Assembly (NCBI GenBank): GCA_014338405.1
Contig: JTDE01000124.1
Coordinates: 207,313-271,312, forward strand
DNA from: Paragonimus skrjabini miyazakii
Lineage: Eukaryota > Platyhelminthes > Trematoda > Plagiorchiida > Troglotrematidae
Length of the DNA stretch: 64,000 nucleotides
Direction: 5' to 3'
In this document: positions 57,811 to 64,000 of the stretch, piece after piece
Numbering within the stretch: the first letter of the stretch is position 1
Layout of the letters: every line of letters starts with the position of its first letter
The notes under the pieces: model-generated
What the model saw: only the letters and a program-made list of their open reading frames with translations
What the model was told of the DNA's origin: nothing
The model's database searches: none
Made by a program: the position numbers and the translations under genes

Positions 57811-60064
57811 TAACCATTGCAAGTAAACCGAAGGGTCAGTGTGCATCGCAAGAGTGGCACTTTTAGAACAAAGTTGGTGTACAGAACCTCACGTGATCAC
57901 ACACGACTGGCGGTTACTGGTATTTCCGTCTCTCACGTAGTTAACAAAAGCAAACACTATGCAGATTATGAAGTCTGTGTTGTTGTGCGTCAGGCGTTAG
58001 TCTGTTTTGCATCTGAAAACAGCAAAAATTTTACCTCACCAGCAAATTATGTCGCAAGACTGTGTTATTAACACTAGTAACCAGTCGGTCCCCCTGGTTC
58101 CCCTCTAACTTCTCACCGAACTCACAGCAAACAGACTGGTTCTTTAAATGTGCAGTAAAATCCCTGCTGGATGTAACTGAATTGAGTACCAGCTTACTGA
58201 ACTTCATTCGGTTCGATACTAGCAATCCGTGTTTTAGTACCAGTTTTATCAAGTCTGCGTGGGCATATTTAGGTGCGAACCTTCGGTCGTCAAGTTCTCC
58301 AGCAGAGAATAAGAGTCTCGTTCGTTAGCAGTAAGAGATTAATCGAAATCCTCGTCTTATTGGAGGCAAGTTCTGATGCTACACCCTAACACGAAACATT
58401 CGTTCAACTCCTGAATCTTGGCAGCGTTACCTTGTACGTTCAACTGTACAGTCATGGGCGACTTCATTATCACTCCAGGTTCTAGGAATTGAACCATGAA
58501 AAATGATTTGACCAGTAGATATCGGGTTGCACTCGGATGAGACTGAGCCAACCGGATGGCTGGCATTGGGTAGGCCGAAGGTTAGCTGAACACAGTTTGT
58601 AATTAACGTAACAAAACAACGGACTTCAACCATAATGGAGTTGTCATGCTACGTCAGTGAACAACGCTTCTGTCTGTAATCTGAACAGTAGTGACCCTTC
58701 TACACTCATCATTGTGTCACGTACCCACCCTGTCTAGTTCATACCAAGAGTTACACGAAAAATCTTACGGTCGAATGTTCAGACACACTGCTCCAATCTA
58801 TGATATCCTATAGGAAGTTTTGAGGTGACTTCAAAGGACTGACAAAACTTTGTGCCTGGTCCCACACCGACTGGTGGTCTGTGGACGATAGTCTAGCAGA
58901 CGACGTACTTTAGGAGCCACTTCATCACGGGTACAGTTTCCAATGAAATTATAGCATGTATGGATTAAGCTCGGATTGCATTCACTAGCTTATGCTATCT
59001 GCGACTCTAGCACGATTTCTGCCTCTTTGTAAAACGACGTGTATGAGGCGACTTTTCGAGCCGCCGTATTTTAAGGCTGTGAAATCTGATCCGTTCAGAT
59101 AGAGGGTATCTATCCGATAACCAATGTATCCAAAGGATGAACATCGTATAGTGGGGGGGATCGCTCTAGAAATGACAAAGTTCGTCAGCGCGTCAGCCGA
59201 ACGGACGGAATCTGTCGAACACTCAGTTCATTAATTTCATGTCAGAATTCTCAGTGACTCAGACGGTTCTGACGAATACCCGCTAAGCTGGTAGCAGGTC
59301 GTACCTTGTTTATGACTGGTAGGCTAGGCTGGAAGTGATAGCCTAGCGGTCAGTGCATGACTTGGATTCGAAACGTGAAAATGGTGATGTTGAACTTGAG
59401 TTCAGTGGGGAGTTCCCGACTTCCAAACTGGAGTCAGTGGGATAAATGATATCTCTGATCATATATGCTGTTTAACACGGCGACAATTAGGAGTTAGTAG
59501 AACTCGGTTCATGAAGCACTGTGTGCTTCGGCCTATATTTTCTTCCAGTTCGCTCCTTTGTTTTTCCTTCAAACTGAATATCATGCACAAGTGTTTGCAG
59601 CTGTCGTATTACAACAGACTTTTCAGTTAGTTGTTTGTAACACTCGGAATTATGAAATTCAATTAGCTCTCAAAATCATACTCAGAATGAAACCTGCTGT
59701 ATAAGTTTTGAGGTGAAGACCTCAGACTGACTGCAGTAAGCAGTCGTTATTCATGAGACAAGAACCCGTATTTACAGATGTAAGTCAGTATGACTGAATT
59801 CAGAGTCTGTAATTGGCTAATCATAGTGGTGCATTCAAAATCATAAACTGTAAGCTGATTGGCGCAATATAGAACAAAGAGCCTGAAGAATAATGGCAAG
59901 CATAACACCGAAGATGTTCGCTCATTCCTGATATGGTACCTTAACACGAGATTTGGATTGGACCCTTGTTAGATCTATCGTGTTGGGGTCTGGGTAAGCG
60001 GTGTATCGAGCAGATTTTCATCACACCCTTTCCAATAGAATCTCTGTACTGGAGCTGCAATTTC
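57811..60064. other. No recognised feature
   Basis: Near 59347 TAGCCTAGCGGTCAG and GGATTCGAAACG look like A and B boxes but are spaced much too closely for a tRNA. Other frames are uninformative. Confidence 0.4.
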
Positions 60065-60215
60065 GGTTAGAACTCATAAGTAGTTCATATCTTCGCCAAG
60101 GTCGGAATTTGAACTCTGATCCAGTTTTCTTGAAGTGGTTGTGTTGACTATTGCATTACTCTCAACTGAATTATCCCACCTGAACGCTCAACCACTTTTG
60201 CTAGTGATGCATACA
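60065..60215 (-). mobile_element. Retrozyme head fragment, inverted partner of 60228
   Basis: Minus strand: upstream block (GCATCACTAGCAAAAGTGG), head with B-box remnant AGTTCAAATTCCGACC, then the first half of a degenerate hammerhead (GAACTACUUAUGAG, core G5 lost). It stops within the ribozyme. Confidence 0.75.
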
Positions 60216-60227
60216 GGGGATTAACTC

Positions 60228-60375
60228 CAACGGGAGTTAAATCCTAGCCTAGTGAATCTTTTCGAACGAGGCTAGCTGGAACGTATATCGGAGTGTGAAG
60301 GCTGTGAACAAATGCCAGTAGTTTTCAATTCACATCAACCAAATCCCAGACTACTCACCAGTAATCTCTTTATAT
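60228..60375 (+). mobile_element. Retrozyme tail fragment, opposite orientation
   Basis: Begins inside the hammerhead stem II (CTCCAACGGGAGTTAAATCC), then CCTAGTGAATCTTTTCG and the tail to CCCAGACTACTCACCAGTAAT. Together with 60065-60215 it makes a complete set of blocks but with the 5' half inverted, the break lying in the ribozyme. Confidence 0.75.
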
Positions 60376-62404
60376 TATGAAAGTGACGATTTTCCCAAGT
60401 TTCCGTTGCATATATGACAGGTCGTGTACCCACTCGCGGTATACCTACTACAGGTATACGTAGATTAAAAGACCGAACAGTTCAAAATGGAACTACTCGG
60501 TTAGATATAACTTAACACGTAGAATTTGATTTTGAACAGTTATTCATGATGTGGTACGCAATTGTGAATCTCGGATCGAGCCCACAAACCGAATGCAAGG
60601 TCATCAGAGTATATACATTCCAGAAACCTTTTCATTTTGTCACAATTGTGGGTTTTGAACTGGAAACATCTTCGTAGACCATCATGTCTCGTTTCGCATT
60701 CTCGTCGTCACTGCGTATTCCATCAACTAGGAGATTACCTGTAGCAATCGAATTTACTCTTGATCATTTAATTGTACTCGATCAATTTTGCAGATCACCG
60801 AACATAGTTTGAAAGTCAAAGTGTGGTGGTCAGTATCCTTGTCCCATTAAATCACAATCCATGATCAAAGCCCCGTACCGAGAATAAACAATGTAGTATT
60901 GACGAGCTGAAATCAACGATTAAAACTCTACTTAGGTGGACTAAAAGGATGACTTATTGGAACACACAATATGATGTAGAATGTTGACTTTCATTCAGTG
61001 AGCAAATACCTAGTTTCTAATATTTCGAAGAGACAATGAAAGAGAATTGCTTTGTCACACGGGCACTTACTTGTCATTATTTCATGAATATCTCTGTTTT
61101 CACACTGAACCAATCGTTGTTTGTCGAGTACACCTTTCCGTGGGATGTGCACCATAATTACTTACACCTGATAAGTCTCAACCTATAAAACTCCTCATAT
61201 TTGGAACAACAAAGACTCGGAGATGTTCAGGATCTTTTCTTGCTCTATTTCATTGTAATAGTTGCGGTCGATAACTGAATAACTGTACGAAGTTGGACAA
61301 TAATATATAGAATGATACCAAACAGAGTTATACTTCAGTACCTAGACGACAATGACATGTATGATGAGATAGCACCAAGATGTAGCTTGTGGTTGGACAT
61401 TAATTCAGCAGTTGGGTTCGTTCTAACTCCTAATATTTCTCATAATCAAAACAGTGCAGTACTGGTTAGTATATGAACGACAAGAAAAAATGCGTCGATT
61501 CACTACTTTTTAATATGTAGGCAAGATATACGGCCACCCAGCATGGTGTTTGTCTTCTGGTTAAGATGAGTGGCGACCCTCCTATGGCAGACTTAGTCAC
61601 ACCCACCGATAGACAATATCATTCTTGGTCATATAAATTATTCATTATGAATAGAGTGTGAGTCATAGAGTTGACCATCCTTGAACAATTGGGTGTTATT
61701 TTGTTTAGCTTTAAATTCCAATTCCATTGTTATTCGTATTAAAACCAATTCAAGCGAAACGGGAACAAACTTGATGGAGCCAAAACACAGTCTTTTGGTT
61801 CCGTGAGTGGAACTCAGCAGTTCCAACCAACGAACAAAGCATAAATCACAAGACGGTTAAAAAAACAGCCAAGATGAAATATCGTATTTGATATTGCACT
61901 TGCCGGACTTAAATCAGGCTTTTGATAGACCGTAAAATTTCAGATTTGAAATCAAAGTTCTATCGTCTGATGAGTCTCAATGAGTGAGGACAATTTAGGA
62001 ACCAGATTATCGGAATATCGTGCAGCGAGGTTTCACACTGTTACATTCGTGATATTTCCACCAGTTTTTCCTAACAAGCTACGTGTGCCCAGAGAGTAGC
62101 CTTGAGACTCGTACTGTTGACTCGTTTGTTATTGAAACGCGCAGTCGAAACCAGCAAGCGCACAAGGATTTAATTTGAATTGCGTGACAGGACGTACTGC
62201 TGTGTTATTGGCGCCGTTTAAGTCTTCATTTGTGTAAATCGTGTACACGGCTTACTGGGCCTTTGACTCATGCTTGTTTGGGTTGCTTCCTTTTTAGAGG
62301 ACTGTTGTTGGAACTCCTATTTCGAAAGATTGATGTCGCCCGGTTTCTCCACTGTGCCCAACTTTGGTCCACAAGCGTAACGGACAATCAGCGTAACTAG
62401 AAGG
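60376..62404. other. No recognised feature
   Basis: AT-rich, no supported gene, RNA or repeat. Confidence 0.4.
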
Positions 62405-62477
62405 CAGACTTAACTCATAAGTGATCACAACTTCGACCTTCTCACAAGCTATCCAGTCGGTCCCCATTCAAAAACAA

Positions 62478-62522
62478 ACACTAGACTCGAGTTCCATTCT
62501 CGTTAGAGCTCGTCCGTAGCGC
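62478..62522 (-). ncRNA. Hammerhead relic, inactive
   Basis: Core CGGACGA (U4 to G) and GGAA (A13 to G), while GUC and stem II hairpin are kept. Two invariant core bases are lost, so it is not cleavable. Confidence 0.85.
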
Positions 62523-62889
62523 ATATTCTTGTCACGATCGATATTAAGACTCCGACCACTCATTCACGAAACAACCGTGTTGACCACTGCGCCATTGGTC
62601 CCACATTATACAAGACCGAATCACCATATACAATGATTCAGCTACATTCCCTTGTGTGTAATGCTCAGTTTCTCCAGTCGCCTCAAGAGTAGAAGTCGTA
62701 AGTGTCCTATTAAATCCAGTCGATGGCACTATGACTAAGACTTCTCTTAAAGTGGAAACCACAGAACTCACTAACTTGTTGAGTAGTAGGGTATTTTGTT
62801 TTTCATGTAAATTGAACACGACTCATAATTGATCGCAGTTGTGGCATTTCAATATACATTCCAGCCAGCCCCCCCCCCCCCGGGAAGAA

Positions 62890-62935
62890 ACACTGGACTC
62901 GGATTTCACTCTTGTTAAGGCTTACCAGTAATGTA
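62890..62935 (-). ncRNA. Hammerhead relic, inactive
   Basis: Core reads CUGGUAA instead of CUGACGA (A6 and G8 changed). GAAA and GUC survive. The stem I strands no longer pair well. Confidence 0.8.
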
Positions 62936-63107
62936 CATTCTTGTTATGCTTTTCTGAGACATCTGTGTTGACCACTATATCACTAGTTTCATACTAGGCA
63001 GAGGCCAACTTATCATATACAGAAGCATAACCACATGTGCTTGTGAGTAATGCTTAGATTGTCCGATTGCCTAAAGCGGAAATAAAGTAACTGTCATATC
63101 GAATCCA

Positions 63108-63255
63108 CCGCAGCTAAGCTGGCGAAACACTTGCCGCGTCTGGGTATGCTCTTTCTGCCGCTGGTTCGAATCCGACTGAAGCTCAGATTTTTCGCGATTG
63201 GTTCCCCTCTTAATTATCAACTCTACCGAACTACATATCAGTAGTATATTTGATA
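63108..63255 (+). mobile_element. Second tRNA-headed SINE family, third copy
   Basis: Starts at the A-box remnant GCAGCTAAGCTGGCG, then ACTTGCCGCGTCTGG, B box GGTTCGAATCC, body (GCTCAGATTTTTCGCGATTGG) and 3' end CTACATATCAGTAGTATATT. It lies directly against the retrozyme dimer and in opposite orientation. Confidence 0.8.
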
Positions 63256-64000
63256 ACCCTTCAGTTAATTCCAGTCGACGACCGAATGATTAAAACTGTT
63301 CTGCCAGTTGAAATCAAAGATACCAGTGAACTTGCTGTGCGATATTCTGATTACCAGTAAGTAGTATTGGGACTTAGTCAATCTAAGTTGAATATCTGGA
63401 TGTTCGGCTGTTCGCCGAGCTTGGCTTTTGGGTAACAAACGTTGCATCACCAAACTAGGTAACTTCATCAATAGGTGAGTTTGAGCGTTGTGGTTATAAC
63501 CCAGTGAACAACCGACAATTCAAACCATTAAATCGGAGCTAACAACTTCACCACTTTTTCAGACAATCTCAAATTAGATTTCACTCACGACTGATCATTA
63601 CTCTCGCATTCCCGTTGATGTTCTACTCTGCCATCTCCAAAAAGAGACACCATACTTCAAATTGTTGATAAGTTGGTTAAGTACTAATATGATAAATTAG
63701 AAAAACCGGTTTATTTTGTTTGATCAGATTCGTGAAGCACGTGTGACTGTCTACTTCTTATAAGCAACTTCAATTCGAGTTCCACAAATTTATCCCTTTA
63801 GATGGCTACTAACGATAGTTAATCCAAATTGCGATTTTTATTTTAAATAGACCTACACACGCAAGACAGACAGTTATACTAGCGATGTCGGGTAGAAACA
63901 TCCACTTGGTGAGCATGACTTAACTCAGATTATCAATTTACCATGGTTGCAACTAAGGGAAATTTGTGGTGATGTTAATATTTTCTGCTTTTCACTCTTC
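63256..64000. other. No recognised feature
   Basis: No gene, RNA or repeat supported to the end of the window. Confidence 0.4.

Larger units (their letters stand above)
62405..63107 (-). mobile_element. Tandem retrozyme dimer
   Basis: Two units lie head to tail on the minus strand. Matching head sequences (TGTGTTGACCACT) at 62577 and 62964 give a period of about 387 bp. The lower-coordinate unit runs tail, hammerhead relic, head, upstream block and inter-unit block. The second repeats tail, ribozyme relic, head and upstream block to about 63107. A 13-base C run (62869-62881) interrupts the second tail. This is the clearest tandem arrangement in the window and shows that the ~0.4 kb unit is the repeating module. 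Confidence 0.88.

Noticed and set aside
59340..59390. tRNA gene or head near 59.35 kb
   Set aside because: The A- and B-box-like words are too close together for a tRNA and no arms pair.
1..64000. CRISPR arrays, bacterial operons, phage or toxin-antitoxin modules
   Set aside because: No short regularly spaced repeats, no ribosome binding sites and no long intact frames; the content is eukaryotic interspersed repeats.

Overview
The window looks like intergenic or intronic DNA from a draft metazoan nuclear genome. There are no operons, no long intact reading frames and no ribosome binding sites. There is a 100-N scaffold gap (45067-45166), an AAT microsatellite and a dense layer of decayed retroelements. 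Penelope-like elements (PLEs), a Ty3/gypsy relic, an RTE-like LINE and above all tRNA-headed repeats carrying hammerhead ribozymes fit a flatworm (fluke or tapeworm) best. That assignment is inference from repeat content; no host gene is recognised with certainty.

The most notable content is a ~0.4 kb repeat family with about 14 copies or fragments across the window. Each full unit has a tRNA-like head (polymerase III A and B boxes), then immediately a type I hammerhead ribozyme, then a tail ending near CTACTCATCAGTAAT. Four copies keep an intact ribozyme core (4522-4566 +, 41580-41624 -, 42190-42234 -, 43347-43391 +); the others carry lesions in the core or cleavage triplet. Some copies are tandem (43.0-43.5, 55.6-56.0, 62.4-63.1 kb) and others are joined head-on in inverted orientation. 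This is the architecture of metazoan retrozymes and of the schistosome Sm-alpha ribozyme satellite, which are thought to be copied by PLE enzymes. PLE debris is also present: reverse transcriptase and GIY-YIG pieces at 24.8-25.2, 30.0-31.5, 41.8-42.1, 43.5-43.75, 52.0-53.1 and 57.4-57.8 kb. Short PLE-type minimal hammerhead segments sit at 31.8-32.0 and 48.4 kb, the latter flanked by an 11-12 bp target site duplication.

Layout: 0.7-4.7 kb holds retrozyme copies. 5.6-5.95 kb is a GC-rich two-copy duplication. 5.9-19.2 kb is mostly unrecognised, with an AAT microsatellite at 10.8 kb, two weak exon candidates (6.2 and 8.5 kb) and a possible CENP-B-type helix-turn-helix scrap at 16.6 kb. 19.2-22.2 kb is a degraded Ty3/gypsy element, directly followed by a LINE whose two halves point in opposite directions (22.2-23.35 kb), as expected from twin priming. 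24.8-32.0 kb contains two PLE relics. 34.6, 47.3 and 63.1 kb carry a second tRNA-headed SINE family that shares its 3' end with the first. 41.47-43.95 kb is a near-perfect palindrome of PLE plus retrozyme with a 0.8 kb spacer. 45.17-46.1 kb, next to the gap, holds two phase-compatible exon candidates. 52-58 kb contains two more PLE relics, and 60-63.1 kb more retrozyme copies.

All protein-level calls come from reading translations by eye against remembered family motifs; no search was run.
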